From: Dryomyza anilis
Lineage: Eukaryota > Arthropoda > Insecta > Diptera > Dryomyzidae
Assembly: GCA_951804985.1 (NCBI GenBank)
Contig: OX638134.1
Span: 6,262,001 to 6,326,000, forward strand
Length of the DNA stretch: 64,000 nt
Reading direction: 5' to 3'
In this document: in pieces, positions 27,601 to 41,000 of the stretch
Position numbering within the stretch: position 1 is the stretch's first letter
How the letters are laid out: every line of letters starts with the position of its first letter
Notes under the pieces: model-generated
What the model saw: the letters and a program-made list of their open reading frames with translations, nothing else
Told to the model about the DNA's origin: nothing
The model's database searches: none
Made by a program: the position numbers and the translations under genes

Positions 27601-29060
27601 AAAATGATAAATAATGTTTAAAAAGAAATTGAAGATTTAAGATGCAAAATAATAGTTTCCATTCTATCAAAGATTTAAGCAAATTAAAAAAAAAGTATAA
27701 AAAATTCATAAATGACATTTTTCACATATGAATATAGTCTAATAAACTAAATGTATTCATGAAGAATTATTATTCATCATTTATTATATACTTAAATGTT
27801 ATTAAATTCATAAATGACAAAACTTTTTACGGTAAAATTGATTTATACGAAAATAAAATAATTAAGAACAAACTAAATTTAAAAACTATTGAACATAATT
27901 AAATTATTTAGAATATTAAATTTTCACTAAAGAGAATATCATCGTTGTAGAACAAAAAGTCACCAAATACATTTTTATGAAAAACTTAATTTTCGGTTTT
28001 TTTGATTAATATTATAAAAAGTAATTGATCCATTTTTAAAGTTGAAAAATAAACTAATAGATTTCCATTTTCTTAAAATGTGGTAAAAAAATTGACATCA
28101 TCTATTAAAAATGGAAAAATTTATAAAGATTATTGTAAATGAATATTTGGCGACGGACGATATATAGTTTTCATTCTTTTCATGAATTATTATAGAAAAA
28201 ATATACAAAACTTACTGATAAAAATATTTTTATTTTAAATCATTTAATCCGTAAATAATTAATAAACTTCATTAACTATTCATGAACGTAATTAAAAATC
28301 TATTTGCTATAAAGAAACTATTAGAATTTTTCTTCACGCACTGAAGTTGATAATTTTTCATTCTACTCACGAGTTCTTTAAACTAAATATTTAAATTAAT
28401 GGGAATAATAAAAAAAAAAATAATAGTAATGAAAATAACTAAAATGATAAAAAAATTAAAAAATGAAAAGAATGAAAAGAATGATAATAATGAAAATAAT
28501 GAAAAGAATGAAAAACCAGTTGGGAAGGTTAGATCACATGGGAAATTTTAAAGTAGGTGTAATTATGATAGTTAGGATTATCAAAATTATAGTCGGTCTA
28601 AGCCGACTATAAATACCCTACACATATGTGTGGTTACCATTCAAAGTGATATATAGGTCACCATGGTATACGAATCCTGAAAATACCTACAAACTTTCCA
28701 TCCCTGAAGATTTTTCTTTCATTTGATACCCATATTTACAAATGGGTAGGTATACCGAATTTCGATTTTTTTTTTTGTGAACCACAAGTCTTTTCGCCGG
28801 AAAACATTATTATCATGTATTTGAGCATGATGTCAATATATATTTGACCAAAAAAGTTTTCCTAAGCACGTATAGATAAAAATTGATCTTTATATGTACA
28901 TTTTATATGACGTATTTGAACATAAGTGGTCGGATCATTGGTCACAATAGACAGATCTCGCCAATTTTTTCGCACATACAGCGTAGGTATATTAGTAATC
29001 TAAGTTATAAGTTTCATTTATCTAGCTTTTCAATTTTAAAAGTAGTAGGGATTTCAACAG

Positions 29061-29095
<35 letters not shown>

Positions 29096-32000
29096 GACAG
29101 ACAGACGGACAGACGGACATCGCTAAAACGACTCAGGAGGTCATGCTGATCAAGAATTTATATACTTTTCCATACCGGAGATGCTTCCTTCTGGGTGTTA
29201 CAAACGGCGTACCAAACTGAATATACCCTTTCACTCTTAGTGTAGGGTATAAAAAGAAAAGAATGAAAAGAATGAAAAGAATAAAAATAATGACAATTAT
29301 GTGAATAATAAAAGCAATGGAATTATTTAAAAGAAAGAATAGAGTAATAATTAAAAAAAGGAGAAGAATGAAAGGAATTAAAAGAACTAAAGAAAAAATG
29401 AAAAGAATCAAAAGAATACAAAAAAAAAATTGAGAAGTATGAACAAATTCAAAATAATAAAATACAAATAAGAGAATAAATAGAACAAAAACAATATAAA
29501 TAATAAAAAAAATATAAAAAGAATTAAAAAAATAAAAATAATGAACAGAATGAGAAGAATGAAAAAAAAGAAAAGATAAATAAAATAAAAAAAAATAAAG
29601 AAATTCAAACAAAAATAAAATAAAAATGAAAAGATTTAAAAGAACTAAAATAATGAATAAAAGAAAAATGAAAAGAACCAAAAGAATGAAAATATTTAAT
29701 AAAATTAAAATAATTAAAGGAATGAAAGGAATCAAAAATAGAAAAATAATAATAAAATTGAAAAAAAAATGAGATGAAATGAAAAGAACCAAAAGAATGA
29801 AAAGAATTAATATAAATAAAATAATTAAAAGAATGAAAGAAATAAAAAAATAGAAGAATGATAAAACTAAAAAAAGAATGAGATGAATGAAAATAATTAA
29901 TGAAAAATAATGAATGAAAGATAATGAAATTAATTACATTAATTCGAAAGACACAAAAGATTTGAAGGAATAAAATAAATTTAAGAATGAAAAGAATAAA
30001 AAGAATTAAAATAATGTATGTGGTGGATACCGAACTTCTACTTGCTGTTCCCCACTTCATGTATTATTCGTTTATAAAATTTAGTTTTTCCTTGAATTTT
30101 TAGTTTTTCGTTTTTAGACATTTTATATTCATAAATTATTCTGTAAAATAATTTCAATAAAACATTACGCATTTTCTTAATTAATTGTGCCGATACCATA
30201 TTTTGGGGGCTCAACCTAAAAAAAAAAAAATTTCAAGACGGGAAATTCGTGGCAAAGTAATGTGTTAAAAGACGTAGAAGTGCAAGAGGACGAGTTTAAA
30301 AGTAATAAGACGCAAGACGAAAACGGACAAATGGAGAATTTGAGTTTATCATCGGTGGACAAGATGTCCGTGGCACAACTGAAAGCAGAGCTACGTCGAC
30401 GTGAAATCTCAGTGCTGGGTTCAGAGGCTGCGCCTGATGACCTTAGTATCAGAAAATGAGGAGAATTCGCCCGAAGAAGTAGCGGAAGCTGACGAAAAAT
30501 GAAAGGATTGAGAAGAATGAAAAGATAAAAAAAAATTGAATAATGAAAAAATTAAAAGAATTAATAGAATCCAAAGAATGAACAGATTTATTTTTTTTTT
30601 TTTAAATTAATAGAATTTATAAATTAAAAAGCAAACAATCAAAAATAGAAATAAATAAAATATTGAAAAGAAAAAATGAGAAGAATTAAAAGCAGCAAAG
30701 AATTCATCGAATTAACAAGAAGAATGAAAATAATTACAAAATTAAAAAAAAAATAAATTCAAAAATTAAAAAATAAAATAAAACAGGTATTAATATCTGC
30801 GATTCAAAATGAATGCAAAACATTTTACTTTATTTCTCAGTCTTTGCTAAAATGCATAAGGTCTAAAAAAATGCATAAGGTGTAAAAAATAAATACAAAA
30901 CTAATAACACTACGCAACAAAATGAGAAAAAAAAGTTTGCGCAGTTAATTGCACTATTTATACCCTACACCTATGAGGTACAAGGTATATTAACTTTGTG
31001 CATATATTGTAACGCCCCTTAGGAGGCGTGTCCGGTATAGAAAAGTATATATATATTGATCAGCATCACTACCCGAGTCCGTTTAGCCATGTCCGTCTGT
31101 CTGTCTTGCTTTCTGACCGGATACAAGATAACTTGAAAAATAATTGTCAGAATGCAATGAAATTTGGTTTCAATACGTTTTAGTAACAAAATTGTTCGGA
31201 GTTTGGATTTGAGCAAAATCGGTCAACGGACACGCCCACCTCCCATACAACTCTCTTATATATTACTATTTAGGAACGAATAACTCGAAAAGTATTACAC
31301 ATATATTTATAAAATTTCAAACATATTGTTAGAATTCGCTTAAAAATATATGTTTCAAACATGGTCGTGATCCGCCCACATTTGAATTTTTTCATTTTTT
31401 ACCGATTTTTTGTAGTGGAAATTTTAGTCGTAAATTATTAAAAAATATCCCACCAAATTATAGCTCTAATATATTCACCAAGATTGTAGGGTATTCCATA
31501 GTCAGGCCCCACCGACTATAAAAGTTCGCCCCATGTGACCGAACTTACCCATGTGATCTAACTTTCCCAACTCGTTTTGCACTATTTTGTATTTTTCAAT
31601 GACCCGCAAAATTCGAATAATAATAATAATTATAAAAATTTCTATGGATAGGTTTACGAGATATCGGCCAATAACTTTTGAACCGAGCTTTCGAAAAGGT
31701 GGTCACATATATTTGCAAATATTTCGCGTTTTAAAAAACAAGTTTGACCAAATTTAATACCAAATAATACCAAATAATTTAAAATACAATAAACATTTTT
31801 CAAAATATTTTTTAATTGGTTTACTGGTTTCGAAGAATTCGATAGAAGAACTCGAAAAATGTAATTTTTTTCGAAAAAAATTTAAATCAAAGTTGCATTT
31901 AAAAAAATGCGGAAAAATTGAAAAGCGAGATAATTCAAAGTCCGTTATATTCTAAAATTAACCTGTACCTTTTTAAAGAAAACAAAGTAAAATTTTAATA

Positions 32001-35000
32001 AATCTATGGATACATTTTGTGGTCACAAAAAAATCTTGTGAAAGCATTAGAATTGGGTGTAAACTAAAAAAAATCCGCTTTGTGTTTTTATACACTACAC
32101 CAGGCATGTCAAACTCATGTGGCATCACGGGTCGCATTGGCAACTCAAAGGAGGAGGCGGGCCGCAATTGTGTACCATCCAAAAAAAAAAAAAATCACTA
32201 ATTTTTTACATTTGGTTCTTCTGTTGTAAAATTAAATATAATGTTAGGATGATAAAATTTTCAATTGATCCTCGTTAAAAGCGCCGTAGTCGATTTTTTT
32301 TTGCTATTTTTGTCTGTTTGAAATATATCGAAAAAATGTTCGAAATTCTTTGATCCTGCCAAAAATGTTGTCTGGAGTATATTTCTAACACTAGAGTCAA
32401 TATTATAAAACAGATCTCACAATCATCCAAAATTGTTGCAACTTTTTATGTCCGCAAAATCGTACAATATCGAATTAGTTCTTGTACCAATATCAAAGGT
32501 CAAATCGTACTAAAACTGCAAAAATAGTTCAAAGCGACATATCGCCGTTAGTTTTTTCGAAACGATAATAAAAACGATTCTGGATTAATATTGCATCAAA
32601 TAGTTCAAATATATAGAGATATATTTTAAAAACATTGCGATGTGGAAAATCTTTAAATATCCTAACATAAAATTTTGCTGTACGAAAATTATGAAATTTT
32701 AAAAACTAGCAACGAGATGGGATTTTTGTTATCCAAGTTAGTTCGAAAAAACTTCGAGGCATAAATCACTTCTTACCAAATTTTTTAGGGTTTTGTTACA
32801 AATAATACGTAAACATATTGTAAAAGTTTGTTTTTAAAATATCGTATATAATTTTGATATTTATATAAATTTGAAAATGGCTCCATTTTATGCACAATTT
32901 ATTTAAATTGTAAGGAAAATCCATTGATTCGATGTTCGGATTTAAGAGTTATGACGAAGTTTGTTTTACTATCCTTAACACGAGGTTTGCTGTATTCTAC
33001 GGTCGAGTTTTTTTCTACAACCACAAAAAGTAATTATTGCTTTTTTTTTGAAACTTTGGACCACTGTATCTCTGGAGAGGGTGAATCTTGAACTGTGGTA
33101 GATTTGGTGTGGAATGTCTCTAATACAAAAAGCTTTAGTTACTAAAAAAACATCTTAAAATGAATCCAATTCCAATTTGTACACTGCAAGACTCTTGTCT
33201 GCAAAATTTTTGATTCTTGTTTTATTCTAATTTGCGCCCTTATTTGATACTGGAGCTGATTCCGAAAAAGGATTTGTTAAATACTGTCCAGTTTTTAAGA
33301 TTTTTAAGATTTAATTATTTTTCTCTCCTTTTATTTTTAATAGTCGAACCAAAAACAATAATGTAATTTTCTTTTCGGTGTTAGATGCGCTACCACATAT
33401 TTTTTTATAAATGCCGGTGATATATAGCCAAGGGAAATTCAAAACTTTACATTACATTTAAAATACATTTAAAATATGAATATAAAACAATATTATTTAC
33501 TTGATGAAACAAGGTAAACATTATTGTTATGCAATTTGTGCAACGTCATTTATAATATTCAAAATAAAAATTAGGAAAATAAATTATGACTCTATATTAA
33601 AAACTCATCAATTTCTAATTATTAAAATTTGGAAAATACAAAATTATTGATTTTTTTTAATAAATTAATAAGTTTTTAACCAAGATTAGTAATGCAATTT
33701 ATTATCATTTTAACGCCTGAAATAAAATATTTTATAAATTTTTCAATTCTTAAAAATACATTTTTAAAATTATTTAAAAAGTCTTCGCAGGCCGCAGAGA
33801 AATGTTGGCGGGTCGCAGAGAAATGTTGGCGGGCCGCTTGTTTGACATGCCTGCCCTACACCCATGGGTTAAAGGTTAAACTATGTATATGACGATAGTT
33901 CAGCACATCTTAAAAGGCGTTACCGGTATGAAAAGTAAGTAAATATATTCTTGATCAGCATCACTTTTCGAGTCGATTTAGACATGGCCGTCTGTCTGAT
34001 CGCCTATACACGATACCTTGAAAAATACTATTCCGAATGCGATGAAATTTATCTTCAATATATTCTAGTAGAAAAGTAATTTTAAGTTCAAAAAAAATGA
34101 GTCAAATTAGTCAACGTACTCAACTTTATCCCATACAAGATGTGGGTTTACTTTTTAGGATCCCATATCTCGTAAAGTATTCAAGATAAAGCTATAAAAT
34201 TTAAAAATAGTTACAAATAATCATTTATCAATACGTGCTCAAAAAATTTGCGTGATTGGCCCACATTTTTTTTATGCCTATTTATATAGCCATCAATTAA
34301 TGCTTTTACATAATTTATTTTATCCGTAAATGTTACCCATACATTTTTGTCATTGAAAGTTCAATTTCTTCGAAAGAGTGTGGCCTAATTTTGAAATATT
34401 AGAAACTCTGTATCTTTCTCGATTTTTTTCAATTTTTAAATGTATTTTATAATTAAAATTTTTGTTGAAAAAATACTTTTTCCTAGTTCTCCATCGAGTT
34501 CTTTTAAACTAGTAAATTAATTTAAAAAATCTATAAGAAATGTTAATTGGATGTTTAAATATCTTTCATTTGATATAACTATTGATCATGTGAGTTATTT
34601 GGAATGCGAGATACTTACAAATAGATGTACCTCCCTTTTTAAAAGCTGGGTTCAAAAGTTATTGGCCGATATTTTGTAAACCTATCCAAAGAAACATTTT
34701 TAAACCATATCTTCGGAATCAGGGAGTCATTTTACATTAAAGCAATATTAAATTTTAAAAATTATCCACACAGTGATTTCAAAATTAACAAAACATAAAA
34801 AAAACTTTGATAATCTTAAACAGCAATATGAAGTGCTAAAAACAACAAAGAAAAAAAATATCTCTGCATATGCGAAAGAAAAAAAAAAACAAAAAATGTT
34901 ACCCTCGTTTGCTAAATCCTTGAGTTGTTCATAAACAAATCAGAAACACATCAGCAACACAGCAAGGATAATGAAAAAGCGAACGGAGTGACTGAGGCTG

Positions 35001-38000
35001 GCGCAAATTACTGCAGGCGAACGTATGATATTTATTAAGGGTCGGGTGTTCAGAGGTGGAAAGAGATATATATAGCAGAGTAAAATGAAGTAGAAGAACA
35101 AAAAAAATGAACTTAACTTCGTCTTCAATATCCTGTGACTGTCTCTTGTGTCGTCGTTGAAAGTGTTTCGTGTTACAAGGCGAACTTGTTTGAAAGGCGC
35201 TAAAATGAAACAACGTGTCGCGATTTTCTTTACAGCACTAGTGCTGCTGACTTTATGACCCTTTTGCCAACACATGTGTCTCACTCACACTCTAATCTGG
35301 TGCGTACATGATGCTGACTGTGTTGCTGCAGAGTGCTTCGTACTTCGTCCTTCGAATGTTTCGCATACGTGTTGAAGCGCACGCTCGTCTGATTTGAATA
35401 AAACGCAATTTGTTGCTCACATTGCGCTCATTTGCATGCGAAATCATTTCGCAAATGAAACTCATTATCTTAATAGAGCCTCTGCGAAATAAATGATATA
35501 TGAGTCACTGCAGTCACGGCTGCTTTTTAAGTTTTTAACACTAAAAAATTCAAATTTTATTTAAAATTCCATTTTTCATTAAAAATTCAATTTTTCACAA
35601 AAAATTCAAATTTTAACTAAAAAATTTAATTGTTCACGAAAAATTCAGTTTTTTTTACTAATAATTAAAATTTTCACAAAAAATTAAATTGTTCACTAAA
35701 AATTAAATTGTTCACTCAAAATAAAATTTGTCACTAAAAATTTAATTTTTCACTAAAAATTCAATTTTTCACTAAAAATTTAATTTTCACTACAAATTAA
35801 ATTTTTCATTAAAAATTAAATTTTTCATTAAAAAATAAATTTTTCATTAAAAATTAAATTTTTCATTAAAAATTAAATTTTTCATTAAAAACTAAATTTT
35901 GCATTAAAATTAAATTTTTTCTTAAAAATTAAATTTTTCATTAAAAATTAAATTTTTCATTAAAAATTAAATTTTTCATTAAAAATTTAATTTTTCACTA
36001 AAAGTTCAACTTTTCACTAAAAATTCAATTTTTCACCAAAAATTAAATTTTTCATTAAAAATTAAATTTTTCATTAAAAATTTAAATTTCACTACAAATT
36101 AAATTTTTCATAAAAATTTAAATTTTTCATTAAAAATTTAAATTTCACTACAAATTAAATTTTTCATAAAAAATTAAATTTTTCATTAAAAATTAAATTT
36201 TTCATTAAAAATTAAATTTTTCATTAAAAATTAAATTTTTCATTAAAAATTAAATTTTTCATTAAAAATTAAATTTTTGGTGAAAAATTAAATTTTTCAT
36301 TAAAAATTAAATTTTTCCTTAAAAATTAAATTTTTCATTAAATATTAAATTTTTCATTAAAAATTAAATTTTTCATTAAAAATTCAATTTTTCACTAAAA
36401 ATTCAATTTTTCACTAAAAATTCAATTTTTCACTAAAAATTCAATTTTTCACTAAAAATTCAATTTTTCACTAAAAATTCAATTTTTCACTAAAATCAAT
36501 TTTTCACTAAAAAATCAATTTTTCACTAAAAATTCAATTTTTCACTAAAAATTCAAATTTTCACTAAAATTCAATTTTCACTAAAAAAAAATTTAATTAA
36601 AAGAAAAATTTCTATTTTTATTTACGCTATTTAAACCCTTAAAATCAAATACATTTTAAAACCTTTTTAAATCTGTTTCATTTTTGGCTTTTCAATAACG
36701 TTTTGTTAATTTGTCAAATATTTCCTATTCTAAATAAATATTGGCCTAAAATCTTAAACCTTAAATTCTCCACATTGTCTTTATTAAGTCTTTGTGCAAA
36801 TAATTTAAATCCTTGTGCAAATAAAACCTTTAGAAAATTCACCACAGAACCTATTTGCATTGGGACACATATGCATTAGCATTAAGACAATATTTGGCCA
36901 CAAGCCTAAGGCATTAATTCCGCAAATTTAACAACTGAATCCATAGAGCCTATGACTGACTGTTTGCCATAGAGCTTAAAGCTTGTTGGAGTGCTGTAGA
37001 TTGGGTGAGCTTACCTTGTATATGCCAAACATCAACATGATGCTGAGAACGATCATCGACATCTGGGTGCCAATGATGGCGAAATATGCGATTTGAACAC
37101 CTGCAAAAGATAGAAAGACAAATACATAAAACTGGGGCAGCACAAAGCAATATTGAGGGAAAATTATCGAAGCAAAACAAGAAGATGGGTTCAGTATCAA
37201 ACACTGTAAAAAGTATTTTTTTTTCTATTTTTAATATATAATTAATGTGTTTAATAAAATTAAATAAGTGTTTCGTAAGCGTTTCATAAATTGATATAAC
37301 TATTTTTAATAAATATTTGTTCAAGCATTTAATAAATGTTTAATTAATCTATAATATTTAGTAAATGATAATAAATGTTTTATTAATGTTTATTATGTTT
37401 ATTAAATGTTTAATAAATCCTTAATAAATGCATAATAAATGTGCTATAAATGATTAATAAGTGTTTACTACTTTTTAAATAAATTTTTAATTTGTATTTA
37501 ACAAATATTTCGTTTATGTTTTATTGATTTTTAGTTAGTGTTTAACAAATATTTAATAAATGTTTCATAGTTGTTCAATAAATGTTTAGTAAATGTTTAC
37601 TAAGTGTTTAATAAATGTTTTATAAATGTTTAACAAATGTTTAGCAAGTGTGTAGTGATTTTTTTATAAATTTTAAATAAATGTTTAACAAATACTTAAG
37701 AAATGTTTAAAAAATGTAGAATACATATTTAATAAGTGTTTATTAAATGTTTATTAAATGTTTAGTAAGTGTTTAATAAATGTTTAGTAAATGTTTAATA
37801 AATGTTTAGTAACATTTAATAAATATTTAACAAATGTTGAATAAATGTTGAATAAATGTTAAATATACGTTGAATAAATGTTTTACAAATATTTAATAAA
37901 TGTTTAATAAGTGCTCTGAAATTTCATTTTCCGTCTGTACTTTTGCAACACGAAAAGTTATCTAAAATATAAAAAAAAAATCCCAGAACAAATCAAAGAA

Positions 38001-41000
38001 ACGTATTGCATAAAATTGTTCCACGTGTAAATATGCTACGTGCGTCGGTATTCAAAAGAATTTTTCCTATTAAAAACACACACACACGGATCCTCACATA
38101 AGCATACAGCAGTAGTCATGTAGGTATAAATGCCAGTTAGCCACGTATTAATTGTGTTTGCGGTCAGACACTTTGACACAACGGATTACGACATTTAGTC
38201 CTGGAATTGTGTAACTCTGCAAATGCCACGCACCGATGCGAGTAGAAATATAGTATATGTGTCTCACGATAGCTCTGTCTATGTCACAAAGTCATGTTTG
38301 TGTATTTGTGATCCAAATATTGTGTTTGCCACAATATTTAACAGAGACGGTGGCAAAGTGGGTCAAAGAGTATAGGTAACTGATAGCAATCAAAAGTGAC
38401 TTTTGTACCAAATGTTATATGGGAAAATGTGTCTTTGATTTGATTCTGTCCATTTGTATAACATGTACAAATAAATGTTGTAGTTGGAAATATGTAGCTA
38501 TTTGCAAAGTAAAGCCTTTTGTTATACGCACCATAATAAACATCCTCCAGGTCACCGGATTTACGCACGTTGACGCTAATGCGCCAGGCATAGATGAGCA
38601 CTATCAATATAGATATGTTCTGCAAAAAGGAATTAAAAGATATTTTTTAAATAATATTAAATAGAATATAGAATAAAAATATTATCATTTTTAATATTGA
38701 AGAAATATTAAAAAAATTGTTAAAGGAATAGTAAGTTTTTAAAATATGTTAAATAAAAACATGCTTAGTAAATGTTTAGTAAATGTTTAATAAATGTTTA
38801 TAAAATGTTTAATACATATTTAATAAAGGTTTAATAAATTTTTAGTAAATGTTTAAAAAATGTTTAATAAATGAATAATAAATGATTTATAAATTTGTAT
38901 TAAAAAAAATTAAAACAATATTTTTAAAAGCTAATGTTAAGCAAATTTTAAGCAAATGTTTAGTAAATTCTTAATAAATGTTTAAAAAATGTTTACTGAA
39001 TGTTTACTAAATGTTTAAAAAATGTATAATAAATATTTAATAAATGTTTAGAAAATGTTTAATAAATGTTTGGTAAATGTTTGATCAATGTTTTTAATAA
39101 ATGTAAAGTAAATGTTTAATAAGTGTTTGAAAAACGTTTAATAAATGTTTAATAAACATTTAGTAAATGTTTAATAAATGTTTAATAAATGTTAAATAAA
39201 TGTTTAATAAATGTTTATTTGGGTTGTTTTACTTCCCTATAAACTTTAAATATCTTTGATTATGGGTCTTGTGATTTATAACACTGCCCTACACTCATTA
39301 TGGTGCACTCCAATACTTGATATCGCGTGGATTAAATTCTACATAAATTCATAATAGTTATGAAAATTTAAATGCATTAATAGTTATTGTTTTACAACCT
39401 CTTTTGATTAGTTTAAGATATTGTCTTAACGTGCTCAAGGTCCAGTCAGTACAAATTGGGTGTTTTGTACCAACAAATAAAACAAAAAACAATTGGCAAA
39501 ATGCATTGAGTGGCAGATCGTACAGCTGTTTCCCATTTTTTATACAAAGTGCAGCCTACGTATTTGATTCTGTGGTAACTCTGCAGCCTATACGTAGCAA
39601 ATTGCTGCACGCAACAACAACTTTGGCAAAATTTTGAGTTGATGCATTTTCGCATTTTTGCTTTTGGTTCTTTCTTCAATGCACATAATTCTTATTGTGT
39701 TTATTGGAGAAGGAAAACTTAAGCGACTTGAAATGTAGAATCTGCAGAGAAAGATCGCTGATGAAGGGGCTTGGCTGCCTCTGAAACTAGGTACGAACTG
39801 CCACTCAATGCATTTTGCCAATTGTTTGTTGTTTTATTTTTTGGTACAAAATACCCAATTTGTACCGACTGGACCTTGAGCACGTTAAGACAATATCTTA
39901 TACTTTAAATTCATAATTAAAGAGAAATTAGATTATTTATTTTATTTAATTTATTAATAAAAACCAATTACAAAAATATTAAACTACAATAGCTGCGTTT
40001 TTTTCATAATTTAAATTTGAGCCGGAACAAATTTTATACGCAAAACAAAACAAATTTGAGCTAGATAGATTTATCGAGCTCAAATTGTTTTTGTTTTGCG
40101 TACAAAATTTGTTCCAGCTCAAATTTAAATTATGAAAAAAACGCAGCTAATGTTTCATACTTAGTGGACAATGTTTTTTAAAATTTATAGAACGAGTTTT
40201 TGGACACATCACATATTAAAATATTAAAACAAACATAATAATCTACTAAAGTATTAAAATTTTGAAATTGTTTTTGACTGCTATATCAGCACATATAATG
40301 CACTTAAATCATTTGTAGGCATCATGAATACAAACAGACACCATTACTTATTCAAATAACAATAAAATATGGCTGTGACAATATTTTTATTCTTAAATAC
40401 ATTCAAAAACAAAATCATTTGCATACTAATTACAAAAAAACAAACACAAAAACCAGCAGAAATAAATGCGATACCAACAATGTTTGCATTTTAATGAAGC
40501 GGAAACAGGAAACAGCAACGGAAACAGTGAAAAATCTTTTTCAAAAGTTATCCGCAAAATGTGAAACACAGAACGAAATAAATACTAATAAAGTAATTAG
40601 CAAATAAAAAGTGTTGGCTTAAAATGCAGTGCACGTTTTGCACCAAAAATATAAATAAATTAAAAACCAACGAGCAACAATAAAAACTGCTTGTTTTCAC
40701 GAGCCATAAATTGTGGTTAGTACTGCTGTGCTGTGTAAAAAGCTGTGGTGTGCAGTGCAAATTTTTATGGTTAATTTAGGTTTTATTTAGATGCTAAAAA
40801 ATATTAAAAGGTATTAGTTTTGCAAACAAATTTTTGTGTAGAAATGCAGTAAAAAATAAATGAAGTTTGTTGCGCAAACGTCAGGTGGTATTTAATAATA
40901 TGTGTTAGCTAAATTTATTTCATATAAAATTATAAAGTAAAATCTAAATAAAACTATAAATTAAATAGTTAATTTACTATTTTTCTGAATTTTAATTTAA

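Noticed and set aside
29133..30060. Phe/Ile/Leu-rich minus-strand frames resembling membrane proteins
   Set aside because: Reverse reading of the degenerate GAAAAGAAT array, crossing an element boundary; no start, splice or codon support.
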